Assembly (NCBI RefSeq): GCF_900142695.1 | Contig: NZ_FRBU01000014.1 | Location: 1-64,000 of the forward strand | Length of the DNA stretch: 64,000 nucleotides | Origin: Flavobacterium xanthum | GTDB taxonomy: Bacteria; Bacteroidota; Bacteroidia; Flavobacteriales; Flavobacteriaceae | Direction: 5' to 3' | Shown: positions 16,888 through 28,215 of the stretch, piece after piece | Numbering within the stretch: the stretch's first letter is position 1 | Layout: every line of letters starts with the position of its first letter | The notes under the pieces: generated by a model | Databases searched by the model: none | Told to the model about the DNA's origin: nothing | Seen by the model: the letters and a program-made list of their open reading frames with translations, nothing else | Made by a program: the position numbers and the translations under genes

Positions 16888-19800
16888 TTGAAAAAATATT
16901 TAAAGAAAAGTTTAAAAATTTTCCTTTGGATAATAGGATCTGTAATTCTATTATTCTTAGCAGTGGTTATTGTCATTCAAATCCCCTCTGTTCAAAATTA
17001 TGCTAAAAGCAAAGCGGTAGCCTACCTGGAAGGAAAAATAAAAACCAAAGTGACCATTGACCGATTAGAAATTGGTCTGCCTAAAAAAGTGATTTTGGAA
17101 GGCGTTTATTTTCAAGATCAAAAAAAAGACACTCTTTTTGCTGGAGAAAAGTTGGCTGTTGACATTAGTTTATTTCAATTAATGAACAATAAAGTCGAAA
17201 TTAATTCTGTTCACTTAATAGGTATTTCTGCTAATTTAAGCAGAGATTCTAAGGCTATTTTTAATTTTGATTACATTATCAAAGCATTTGCTTCACCAGA
17301 AAAGCAAAAAAGTGATTCGCCACCCATGCAATTTTCTGTCGAAGAAATCAAGCTGGATCGCGTTCAATTTAAATACAAGGATGTCACCACAAACACAACG
17401 ATTTATGCTAATCTAAATCATTTTGAAACAAGAATCAAAACCTTCGATCTGGACAAAATGAGCTTTGAAATTCCAAAAGCTAAAATCAATGGTTTGAAAT
17501 TCAAACTAAAACAAGGCATAGCGCAACCCTCCATTTCCACAGCAGAAGCTATGATAAGAAATGAACCAGAATCCATTTTAAATTTAAAACTTGGAGAAAT
17601 TGATTTAGCCAAAATAGATTTTGATTATAAAAATGAAGTCACAAAATTAGCTACTACTTTTTATTTGAAAAAGCTTCTTGCTAAAATTGACAAAATGGAT
17701 CTCAATAATAAATTTTCTATTATTGAAAGTCTCAATCTTACCGGCGTAGAAGGTGCACTAACTCTTGGTAAATCAGATAAAGTAAATACTACTCAAGAAT
17801 CTAATGATACACCATCTACGAATTGGCAAGTCAAAGTAAATGCAACAGAGTTCAAACGAATTAATTTTCGCTACGATAACAACAATGTTGCAGCAGTACA
17901 AAAAGGAATCGATTACAACCATTTAAATCTTACCAATTTAAACTTGCAAGTGGATGCGTTGAATTACAATCCGGAAAACATTTCTGGAACGGCTAATTCC
18001 CTTTCCATTAAGGACAAAAGTGGCTTAAACATTCAATCTTTTACTGCTGACTTTTTCTACGGAAAAAAGAATGCTTTCTTTAAAAAATTATATTTAAAAA
18101 CACCGCAAACAGAATTAAAAGATGAAATCCGAATTGGCTATCCATCCCTTGCATCTTTAGCCAAAAATCCTGGGGAATTAGGATTAATAGCTAATTTTAA
18201 GAAAAGTAAAGTTGGAGTCAAAGACATTTTACTTTTTGCCCCTACTTTAAACAATACAAATCCATTTAGCAGTAATCCCAATGCTATTTTGCTAATCAAT
18301 GGAACCGTAAAAGGGAAAATAAAAAACATGCAATTCCCATCCATTGCTATTAGCGGCATTGGAAATACAAAAGTAGCAGCCAGCGGAAGCATTGTTGGTT
18401 TGCCAGATATCAACAAAACGTATTTTGACCTGAACGTAAAAGATTTACAATCGGGTGCCACAGATTTTGTTGGCTTTTTACCTAAAGGAACAATTACAAA
18501 TTCTATTCAGCTCCCATCACAATTCAGCGCTAAAGGAACTTTTAAAGGAACGATTGCCGATTTTAATACCAACATGAATTTGATTAGTAGCTTTGGTAAT
18601 GCAAAAATCAAAGGAACATTCGATCAAACTAGGAAAAATTATGAGAAATATAATGTCCAAGCTGAACTGACTAATTTTGATTTAGGTAAGTTTATCAAAA
18701 ATGATTCCATTGGAAAAGTAACTTTAAAGACCAACATTAAGGGAACCGGTTTTGATCCAAAAACAGCAGTAGCCTCCTTAAACGGAAGTATTCAAAAAGC
18801 ATACTACAATAAATATACTTACAAAAATATAAATGTAAAAGGAGCTATTGCCAAAGGAAACTTTAATGCAATTGCTTCCGCTAAAGATCCTAATCTGACT
18901 TTTGATGTCGTGAGTAGCGGTAGTCTTAGAGACAAATATCCTTCTGGAAAATTAAAATTAAATGTGGATATTGCAGATTTGGAAAAGTTAAATTTACATG
19001 CAGGACCATTAAAAATAAGAGGTATTGTTGATGCTGACATTCAATCGGCAAATTTAGATTACCTAAATGGAACAATCAATGCACACAGCATTTCGGTTAT
19101 CAATGCCAAAGATCAATTTGTTATCGATTCTATTACAGTGGTAGCCACATCAACAACTGAGAAAAACACATTATCCATAAAAGCTCCTTTTTTAGATGCT
19201 GAGGTTAATGGAAAATATAAGGGTTCGAAAATTGTTGATGCCGTATCCAATTCTGTTGCAAAATATTATGATAGCAGCCCGAATTCAAGAAAAATAGCAG
19301 TTGAAAACCAACAATTTGCTTTTGCAATTAATATAAAAGATAGCCCGATTATAATAAAAATGATTCCTGATTTGAAAAGTCTAGAACCCATTACTGTAAC
19401 CGGAAAATACAATTCTGTAAATGATTCTATTGTTTTGAATGGTAGTATTCCAAAGCTAATTTACGCAGAAAACACGATTACAAATGCCGTTTTAAAAATC
19501 GATACACAAGACAAAGCGCTGGTGTACAACTTTGTTATAGACGACATCCAAAACAAACAAATTCAGTTGCCACACACCAGTATTAACGGTAAAGTGGAAA
19601 ACAATCGCGTGGATTACACCTTGCAATTAAAAGATGCTAAGGACGTGGAACGGTATTTAATTTCGGGAACATTAAAGAGCATAAACGGAAATAACGAGAT
19701 AAATCTGGAACCAACTAATTTGTTACTGAACTACGAATCATGGAATATAGCAGAAGACAATTTGGTGCGTTTTGGCAAAAAAGGAATTTATGTAGGTGAA

Positions 19801-21891
19801 TTTGAGTTGAGTAAAGAGGAAAGTAAGCTTCGGATTGAATCCGAATCGACTACCCAAAATGCTCCAATAGCAATTGCTTTTAACGATTTTGACATTAAAA
19901 CTATCACGAGTTTTGTTGAGAAAAAAGATTTACAACTTAGCGGTAAGATCAATGGAAATGCATTGGTAAAAAATATAAATACCACCCCTCTTTTTACCTC
20001 AGACTTAAACATTGAAAATTTTACTTTCAAAAAAGATACTGTTGGCAACATAAGCATCAAAGTCAATAATAGCATTGCAAACCAATATGATGCCCTAATT
20101 GCAATCACAGGGCAAGGAAATCAAGTTGCTCTAGAAGGATTTTACAAAACGGATCAGAGTAGTTTTGATATGAATCTGGCTATCGAAAAACTAAATTTGA
20201 AAAGTATTCAAGGCTTCACTTTGGATAACATAACCGAAAGCACTGGTTTTTTGAACGGGAATTTCAAAATTACAGGAAATACCTCCCAACCAAAAGTTGT
20301 TGGGGAATTACAATTTAATGCTATCGGTTTCAAAGCGACACAACTTAATGCACAATTCAAATCTATAAATGATAAAATAATCTTTACCAACGATGCTATT
20401 ATTTTTAATAATTTTATTATCAAGGATGAGCTGGAAAATGACTTAGCCATCAACGGTAAAATTAATAGTACCAATTTTAGGAATTTTGGTTTTGATTTAA
20501 CCGTTGATGCCGAAAATTTTAAAGCCGTTAATTCCAAAGCTAAGGACAATGATCTGTATTATGGTGAATTGTATTTAGACAACCATTTAGAAGTATCTGG
20601 GAATTTTGAAAATCCTATTGTAGAGGGCAATATCAAAATAAATAAAGACACTAAATTTACTGTTGTATTGCCACAATCAGATCCATCAATAGCCGATAGA
20701 GAAGGTATTGTAGAATTTATAGACCAAGATAAACCTCAACTAGTTGAAACCATTGCTTTAGATGAACTGAACAGTGAAATGGATATAAAGGGAATCAACG
20801 CCTCAGTGAATATTGAAATAGATAAAGATGCTGAATTATCGCTGGTTATCGATAAAGCCAATGGGGATTTCCTTAAATTAAAAGGAGAAGCACAGTTGAA
20901 CGGTGGAATTGATCCCTCAGGAAAAACAACACTAACCGGCAGATACGAGCTATCTGAAGGAAGTTACGAAATGAATTTTAACGCAATCAAAAGAAAATTC
21001 GACATAAAAAAAGGAAGTTATATTCTCTGGACTGGAGAACCTACAATGGCCGATATAAATATCACGGCAATTTATAAAACAGAAGCTGCTCCAATCGATT
21101 TAATCAACGATCAACTAGGATCGGTTACTGCCGAGATAAGAAATACGTATAAGCAAAAAATTCCTTTTGAAACCAATCTTAAAATGACAGGGGAATTAAT
21201 GAAACCAACTATTTCCTTTGACATTATTCTGCCGGAAGGGAATAACAGTGTTTCAACAGAAATTATTAATTCGACACAGGCTAAATTGACGCAATTACGT
21301 CAGCAACCTGATGAAATGAACAAACAGGTTTTTGCCTTACTCCTGCTGAATCGCTTTATAGGTGAAAATCCATTTGCAAGTGAAACTGGAGGAACCAATG
21401 TTTCAACCATAGCCAGAGAAAGTGCTAGTAAAATTTTGTCACAGCAACTCAATAACTTGGCGAGTAATCTAATTGAAGGCGTCGAACTTAATTTTGATCT
21501 AAATACTTCGAATGATTATACCACTGGGCAGCAGCAAAACAAGACTGATTTGAATGTTGGAATATCTAAGAAATTATTAAATGACCGTTTAAAAGTAACT
21601 GTTGGAAGCAGTTTTGGCATTGAAGGACCGCAACAAGTCAACCAGAATGCAAATAATATTGCAGGAGATGTTTCGCTAGATTATCAACTCTCAAAAGATG
21701 GAAGGTATAAAATAAGAGTGTACCGTGTGAACAAGTATCAAGTAGCACTTCAAGGTGAAGTAGTTGAAACTGGCATCGCCTTTGTTATCACTTTGGACTA
21801 TAATAAATTTAAAGAGTTATTTGCAAAAAATGAAGCAAAAAAAGCGACTATAAAAGCAAAACAAGAATCAAAAAATAAGTCAGATGAATAA
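16888..21891 (+). CDS. tamB: TamB-like translocation and assembly module protein
   Basis: This 1667-residue protein (from TTG 16888) begins MKKYLKKSLKIFLW with one inner-membrane signal-anchor (about residues 10-32). It continues as a very long repetitive beta-rich region of AsmA/TamB type and ends in the DUF490/TamB C-terminal domain (LTGRYELSEGSYEMNFNAIK, then FETNLKMTGELMKPTISFDI). The long groove carries lipids or helps insert outer-membrane proteins. The next gene, an Omp85 lipoprotein, overlaps it by 8 bp, the arrangement of the TamB-TamL pair in Flavobacteria. The TTG at 16888 is preferred over the one at 16858, which falls inside the promoter. Confidence 0.88.
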   Translation: MKKYLKKSLKIFLWIIGSVILLFLAVVIVIQIPSVQNYAKSKAVAYLEGKIKTKVTIDRLEIGLPKKVILEGVYFQDQKKDTLFAGEKLAVDISLFQLMNNKVEINSVHLIGISANLSRDSKAIFNFDYIIKAFASPEKQKSDSPPMQFSVEEIKLDRVQFKYKDVTTNTTIYANLNHFETRIKTFDLDKMSFEIPKAKINGLKFKLKQGIAQPSISTAEAMIRNEPESILNLKLGEIDLAKIDFDYKNEVTKLATTFYLKKLLAKIDKMDLNNKFSIIESLNLTGVEGALTLGKSDKVNTTQESNDTPSTNWQVKVNATEFKRINFRYDNNNVAAVQKGIDYNHLNLTNLNLQVDALNYNPENISGTANSLSIKDKSGLNIQSFTADFFYGKKNAFFKKLYLKTPQTELKDEIRIGYPSLASLAKNPGELGLIANFKKSKVGVKDILLFAPTLNNTNPFSSNPNAILLINGTVKGKIKNMQFPSIAISGIGNTKVAASGSIVGLPDINKTYFDLNVKDLQSGATDFVGFLPKGTITNSIQLPSQFSAKGTFKGTIADFNTNMNLISSFGNAKIKGTFDQTRKNYEKYNVQAELTNFDLGKFIKNDSIGKVTLKTNIKGTGFDPKTAVASLNGSIQKAYYNKYTYKNINVKGAIAKGNFNAIASAKDPNLTFDVVSSGSLRDKYPSGKLKLNVDIADLEKLNLHAGPLKIRGIVDADIQSANLDYLNGTINAHSISVINAKDQFVIDSITVVATSTTEKNTLSIKAPFLDAEVNGKYKGSKIVDAVSNSVAKYYDSSPNSRKIAVENQQFAFAINIKDSPIIIKMIPDLKSLEPITVTGKYNSVNDSIVLNGSIPKLIYAENTITNAVLKIDTQDKALVYNFVIDDIQNKQIQLPHTSINGKVENNRVDYTLQLKDAKDVERYLISGTLKSINGNNEINLEPTNLLLNYESWNIAEDNLVRFGKKGIYVGEFELSKEESKLRIESESTTQNAPIAIAFNDFDIKTITSFVEKKDLQLSGKINGNALVKNINTTPLFTSDLNIENFTFKKDTVGNISIKVNNSIANQYDALIAITGQGNQVALEGFYKTDQSSFDMNLAIEKLNLKSIQGFTLDNITESTGFLNGNFKITGNTSQPKVVGELQFNAIGFKATQLNAQFKSINDKIIFTNDAIIFNNFIIKDELENDLAINGKINSTNFRNFGFDLTVDAENFKAVNSKAKDNDLYYGELYLDNHLEVSGNFENPIVEGNIKINKDTKFTVVLPQSDPSIADREGIVEFIDQDKPQLVETIALDELNSEMDIKGINASVNIEIDKDAELSLVIDKANGDFLKLKGEAQLNGGIDPSGKTTLTGRYELSEGSYEMNFNAIKRKFDIKKGSYILWTGEPTMADINITAIYKTEAAPIDLINDQLGSVTAEIRNTYKQKIPFETNLKMTGELMKPTISFDIILPEGNNSVSTEIINSTQAKLTQLRQQPDEMNKQVFALLLLNRFIGENPFASETGGTNVSTIARESASKILSQQLNNLASNLIEGVELNFDLNTSNDYTTGQQQNKTDLNVGISKKLLNDRLKVTVGSSFGIEGPQQVNQNANNIAGDVSLDYQLSKDGRYKIRVYRVNKYQVALQGEVVETGIAFVITLDYNKFKELFAKNEAKKATIKAKQESKNKSDE

Positions 21892-24178
21892 GAGCTCTTT
21901 ACTATATTTTCTATTATTAGCCGTGCTCGCTTCATCGTGCAGCAACACTCGGTTTTTACCTGAAGGAGAATTGTTGTACACTGGCGCAAAAGTAAAAGTG
22001 GAAGGAAAGCAAACTACTAAAAAGGAAAACAAAGTATTAAAAAGCCAGTTAAAGGCTATTGTTAGGCCCAAACCCAACAGTGTTTTTTTAGGATTGCGAC
22101 CTAAATTGTACCTGTACAATTTGGCTGGAAAGCCAAAGAAAGAAAAAGGATGGCGCTATTGGTTGAGGAACAAAGTGGGCGAAGCTCCTGTTTTATACAG
22201 CCAAGTAGATTTAGAATACAACAAAAGTGTTTTGCAAAATTTCTCTGAAAACAGTGGGTATTTCAATGCTAAAACAGCGGCAGATTCCACACGAAAAGGC
22301 AAAAAAGTAAGTGCAGAATATCTTGTAAACCCTGCAAAACAATACAAAATCAAAGAAGTAAAATTTCCGCTAGATTCTTCAGTAATCGCAAAAGAAATAA
22401 GAAATACCAGACGCCGAAGTCTATTAAAAAAAGAGGAAGGATACAGCCTTGAGCGGATAAAAGAGGAAAGGGTTCGTATTGATGCCAGACTAAAAGAAAA
22501 AGGTTATTTTTACTTCAACCCCGATTATCTGAAAGTTCAAGTTGATAGTACTGTCGCTGATCATCAGGTTGATCTTATCGTAAAAATTAAGGACGAAGCA
22601 CCTAAACTAGCAGAAACTCCCTATAGAATTAATAAAATTATCGTCTATCCTAATTACACAATTGGCAATGATAGTTTAAAAATTGATAGGGACTCTACCC
22701 AAAAATACAACGATCTCACCATCATAGATCCTGAAAATTTATTCAAACCCCGAATTTTTGATCGGGCTTTGTATTTCAAAAAAAATGATTTGTACAACCG
22801 AACTGATCATAATTTATCGTTGAATCGCTTAGTGAATTTAGGAACATTCAAATTTGTAAAAAACCAGTTCAGAGTTTCAGATACTATTGGCAATTACTTA
22901 GATGTCTACTACTATCTAACTCCCTTACCCAAGAAATCCCTGCGACTAGAACTATTAGCTAAAACCAATTCAGCAAATTACACGGGAACGGAACTGAGTT
23001 TAAACTGGAGCAACCGAAATACCTTCAGAGGTGCAGAATTATTGACCATTTCTGCTTTTGGCGGGGTTGAAGTACAAGTTTCTGGACAAAATAATGGCTT
23101 TAATGTATACCGTTTTGGAACGGAGGCGAATTTGGTTTGGCCAAGATTAGTAGCTCCTTTTAAGCTTAATTCTCCCAGTGGTTTTGTACCAAAAACGAAA
23201 GCAACATTAGGGTATGAATTCCAAAACAGAACCAAATTGTATTCTTTACAAACCTTCAAAGGATCTTTCGGCTATTTGTGGAAAGAAAATGAACGAAAAG
23301 AACATTTGTTTAATATTACGGAGATTACCTACGCCAGTCCGCAAAACGTTACTCCCTTGTACCAAGAGCAAATTTTGGCAAATGAATCGTTAGGAAAAGT
23401 GATTGAAAAACAATTAATCTTTGGGCCAACCTACTCTTATACGTACACCAACACCTTGCAAAAAAGGAAGAAAAACACCTTCTATTACAAAGGCACAATC
23501 GATTTAGCTGGAAATGTAGCTGGATTAGTTACAGGAGCAAATAGTAAAAAAGGGGATACAATTAAAATTTTTGATGTTCCTTTTAGCCAGTTTGTAAAAA
23601 TAGAAAATGATTTTAGACATTATTATAAACTAGGACCTGATTCCCAACTGGCCAGCCGAATCATTTTAGGCGCAGGGTTTGCCTATGGAAATTCAGGAGA
23701 AATGCCTTTTATAAAACAATTTTTTATAGGCGGAACGAATAGTTTACGAGCTTTTAGAGCCCGTTCCATTGGACCTGGAAGCTTTGATGGCGCCTCGGCA
23801 AATACCAGTACTTTTTTACCCGATCAATCTGGTGATTTAAAATTGGAATTTAATACGGAGTACCGAGCCAAAATTTACGGATTAGTAAAAGGTGCTTTAT
23901 TTTTAGATGCGGGAAACATTTGGTTATTGAATGAAAATTCAGAGAAACCAGGAGCCAAATTTTCGAAAAAATTTATGAATGAAATAGCCGTTGGAGCTGG
24001 AGCTGGGTTGCGTTTTGATTTTTCATTTCTAATTCTTCGAACAGATCTTGCCTTCCCACTGCGAAAACCCTATTTAGCTGACGGCGACCGTTGGGTTTTG
24101 GATAAAATTGATTTTGGAAGTGGTCCATGGCGCAGAGAAAATTTAGTATTTAATTTGGCTATTGGATATCCATTTTAG
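21884..24178 (+). CDS. tamL: TamL, Omp85/BamA-family lipoprotein
   Basis: This 764-residue protein has a lipobox (VLASSC, cysteine near residue 19), which sets the Bacteroidota TamL type apart from ordinary TamA/BamA. POTRA-like regions occupy roughly residues 110-340 (KIKEVKFPLDSS, INKIIVYPNYTIGND). The C-terminal Omp85 barrel contains the FFIGGTNSLRAFRARSIGPG motif and ends LVFNLAIGYPF with an aromatic last residue. Its ATG lies inside the end of tamB, so translation is probably coupled. It should be the outer-membrane partner of TamB. Confidence 0.9.
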   Translation: MNKSSLLYFLLLAVLASSCSNTRFLPEGELLYTGAKVKVEGKQTTKKENKVLKSQLKAIVRPKPNSVFLGLRPKLYLYNLAGKPKKEKGWRYWLRNKVGEAPVLYSQVDLEYNKSVLQNFSENSGYFNAKTAADSTRKGKKVSAEYLVNPAKQYKIKEVKFPLDSSVIAKEIRNTRRRSLLKKEEGYSLERIKEERVRIDARLKEKGYFYFNPDYLKVQVDSTVADHQVDLIVKIKDEAPKLAETPYRINKIIVYPNYTIGNDSLKIDRDSTQKYNDLTIIDPENLFKPRIFDRALYFKKNDLYNRTDHNLSLNRLVNLGTFKFVKNQFRVSDTIGNYLDVYYYLTPLPKKSLRLELLAKTNSANYTGTELSLNWSNRNTFRGAELLTISAFGGVEVQVSGQNNGFNVYRFGTEANLVWPRLVAPFKLNSPSGFVPKTKATLGYEFQNRTKLYSLQTFKGSFGYLWKENERKEHLFNITEITYASPQNVTPLYQEQILANESLGKVIEKQLIFGPTYSYTYTNTLQKRKKNTFYYKGTIDLAGNVAGLVTGANSKKGDTIKIFDVPFSQFVKIENDFRHYYKLGPDSQLASRIILGAGFAYGNSGEMPFIKQFFIGGTNSLRAFRARSIGPGSFDGASANTSTFLPDQSGDLKLEFNTEYRAKIYGLVKGALFLDAGNIWLLNENSEKPGAKFSKKFMNEIAVGAGAGLRFDFSFLILRTDLAFPLRKPYLADGDRWVLDKIDFGSGPWRRENLVFNLAIGYPF

Positions 24179-24304
24179 TATTAATACAAAGGAAATAGTT
24201 GAAACTATATACCACTATCAATAGATTTTGTTTAGCTTTTTTAAAACATAGCAACTGCAACAGTAAACACAAATGACTAGGAATACATGACTTTAGTATT
24301 AAAA

Positions 24305-24334
24305 AAAAATCTCCCACAGTTGTGGGAGATTTTC
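24305..24334. terminator. Bidirectional terminator between tamL and the ABC-F gene
   Basis: ATCTCCCACA and TGTGGGAGAT form a perfect 10-bp stem around GT. An A run on the left and a T run on the right serve both convergent genes. Confidence 0.9.
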
Positions 24335-24357
24335 ATTTTATAACGATGTAACTGCTT

Positions 24358-25983
<1,626 letters not shown>

Positions 25984-26091
25984 TTATTTTATAAAATTTT
26001 TGCAAAAATACGAAAAAAATACCGATTTACTGAATTCCAAAAATACATTTTGAGCAGTAAAATTTACGCTCGTTTGTAGTAATTTAAAAAA

Positions 26092-26121
26092 AATTCCTGT
26101 TCGTCGCGACGAACAGGAATT
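26092..26121. terminator. 30-bp perfect palindrome, terminator of the nagB-GH20 operon
   Basis: The 30 bases are a perfect palindrome centred on CGCG. On the minus strand it is followed by a T run, so it terminates the GH20 gene 33 bp before. Its centre is shared with the palindrome at 32201. Confidence 0.85.
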
Positions 26122-26154
26122 CAAATATCTTATTTCAGAAAGCCTGCGTTAACT

Positions 26155-28191
26155 TTATTTTATTTCTACTAATTTTTTCAGACTCGTGTAAACAGCTAAT
26201 TCGACATCGGCGGGACTTCTGATATTGCATTTTTCTAATAAATCCTTCATTAAAGTTGGATTTACTTTCTGTTTTTTATCCATTTCAAGTAAAAGCTGCT
26301 CTGCTAAATCACTCAAAATTTGAGACAAAGGCAAAAGGGGCTGTACAAGAGGAGCATTGGTACTTAAAGCAATTAAATCATTATTCATCACAACCCATTT
26401 CTTAAAAAAGTTAGTCACAGCTCTACTATTAGCAACGGTTTTATTGTCTAGATAGGTATTGACTGTTTCGTTAAAATCCAAAGCCTGAGCCGCATCGGCA
26501 TTACAAGCATCCGCAAATAAGGTTAATGGAGAATGCATTCGGTATTTCTTTCCGCCACCGTTGCGTTTGTAATTTTTCAGTGGTTCACATAGGTTCGAAA
26601 AATCATTCAATGCTCGTGTATCTTGATTGTTGCTGATGTTTCTCAAAATTACTTCTTTGTTTCTAATATGCGTAATTCCGAGTTCTTCTAATCGAAAAGA
26701 GATAGTTTTCAACCTTTTGCGCAAGCTTTTCATATCAGTCACTTCTGCATTTGACCATAATCGCTCAGCTATTGCGGCGGTTCTTGGCCAAATTCTCGAA
26801 TCTATATTTAAAGGTGTTACGAGTTCGCTCCACATCGCTGCTTCGCCTCCTAAAACTCTAGCTTTTTCTTCTGGACTAAGAATGATTTTTTTAGGTAAGG
26901 GATCATTCAAATAATGACTTTCTAAACCCAGCATCAAATCAATGTAATACCCATTAGACAAAACGGTATTGTAACCACTCTTTGCGGCTTTGATCAAAGC
27001 TCCACCAGCTTCTTGACCTTCATTTGTCCCTCTCCAAGCATGTATTATCGCATCTTTAGACATGTTTTCAGTCATTATTTCTTCCCAACCCATTAATTTC
27101 TTGTTGTGTTTCTTCAACATTGGAATCAGCTTCATGTTGAAATACGTTTGCAAATCGTGGTTGTTCATTAAATTATTATCACGCTTGAATTTTTGAATAG
27201 CGGGGTTGGCATTCCATTCTTTCCCATTGTTTTCGTCACCACCAATATGAAAATAACTACCCGGAAACAGTGGACATACTTCATCAAAAATCGAGCTTAA
27301 AATTTCATACGTTTTTGGATTTGTTGGGTCTAAAGTTGCATTGAAAATTCCTGAATTTCTTTGTACTTCGTACCTAATTTTGCCTTCGCCTACTTTACTT
27401 CCTATTTCTGGATACGCAGTCAACAATGCCGAAGCATGTCCAGGAACATCAATTTCGGGAATAACCAAAATCCCTCTTTCACCAGCATATTGTACAATGT
27501 TTTTGATTTCTTCCTGAGTATAAAAATTACCATCTGAGGCCAATTCTGTTAATTTTGGATGATTTTTCAATTGAATTCTCCAACCTTGATCATCGGCTAA
27601 ATGCCAATGAAAAACATTCATTTTCATCGAAGCCATAGCGTCAAGATTTCTTTTAATAACATCAACCGGCTGGAAATGTCGTGCCGCATCAATCATCAAG
27701 CCTCTCCAAGTAAAACGTGGTGAATCTGATATTTCAACAACTGGAAAATAATACGAAGTACTGTTATTTTGAAGCAATTGCAATAAAGTTTCCAAGCCAT
27801 GCAAAGCCCCTAAATCATTACTAGCATTAATAATTATTTTATTGGAAGTAACGGTCAACTGATAACTTTCATCTTCGTTAATTTCAATTCTTCCCTTGCG
27901 AAGACAATTAATTTGTAATTCGGCTTCTAGTTTTTCGTTGATCTTCGTTAAAAAGGCTTGCTCCAGAAACAATCCCGTTCTGCCATCTAATCTTCGCAGG
28001 AAATTAGTAGCGCCAATGAAAATCCGTGGATTAGGGTTTCTCGTGATATTTATCTTAAAATTTTTGCTTAAAGCAAAAGTACCAGTGCCCAAATTTATGT
28101 TTTGAGGCCAAGGCATGAGGTTTAATTGTTCTTCCTTTATCTGAGCATTCGAGATAAAATGTGCCATTAACAAAATTAAAAAGTACTTCAT
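26155..28191 (-). CDS. Secreted beta-N-acetylhexosaminidase, GH20
   Basis: This 678-residue precursor has a short signal peptide (MKYFLILLMAHFISNAQ). A GH20b-type domain follows, then the GH20 barrel with SPRFTWRGLMIDAARHFQPV and MNVFHWHLADDQGWRIQLKN. The catalytic Asp-Glu pair is in FHIGGDENNGKEW near residue 316. It releases terminal GlcNAc from chitin fragments or glycans. It follows the nagB fusion gene by 24 bp on the same strand, and the divergent transporter is a GlcNAc-type MFS, so the three genes form a GlcNAc harvesting and use locus. A helical tail of about 150 residues after the barrel is not assigned. Confidence 0.92.
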   Translation of the reverse strand: MKYFLILLMAHFISNAQIKEEQLNLMPWPQNINLGTGTFALSKNFKINITRNPNPRIFIGATNFLRRLDGRTGLFLEQAFLTKINEKLEAELQINCLRKGRIEINEDESYQLTVTSNKIIINASNDLGALHGLETLLQLLQNNSTSYYFPVVEISDSPRFTWRGLMIDAARHFQPVDVIKRNLDAMASMKMNVFHWHLADDQGWRIQLKNHPKLTELASDGNFYTQEEIKNIVQYAGERGILVIPEIDVPGHASALLTAYPEIGSKVGEGKIRYEVQRNSGIFNATLDPTNPKTYEILSSIFDEVCPLFPGSYFHIGGDENNGKEWNANPAIQKFKRDNNLMNNHDLQTYFNMKLIPMLKKHNKKLMGWEEIMTENMSKDAIIHAWRGTNEGQEAGGALIKAAKSGYNTVLSNGYYIDLMLGLESHYLNDPLPKKIILSPEEKARVLGGEAAMWSELVTPLNIDSRIWPRTAAIAERLWSNAEVTDMKSLRKRLKTISFRLEELGITHIRNKEVILRNISNNQDTRALNDFSNLCEPLKNYKRNGGGKKYRMHSPLTLFADACNADAAQALDFNETVNTYLDNKTVANSRAVTNFFKKWVVMNNDLIALSTNAPLVQPLLPLSQILSDLAEQLLLEMDKKQKVNPTLMKDLLEKCNIRSPADVELAVYTSLKKLVEIK

Positions 28192-28215
28192 AACTAATAG
28201 GTATTCAAAAAAAAT

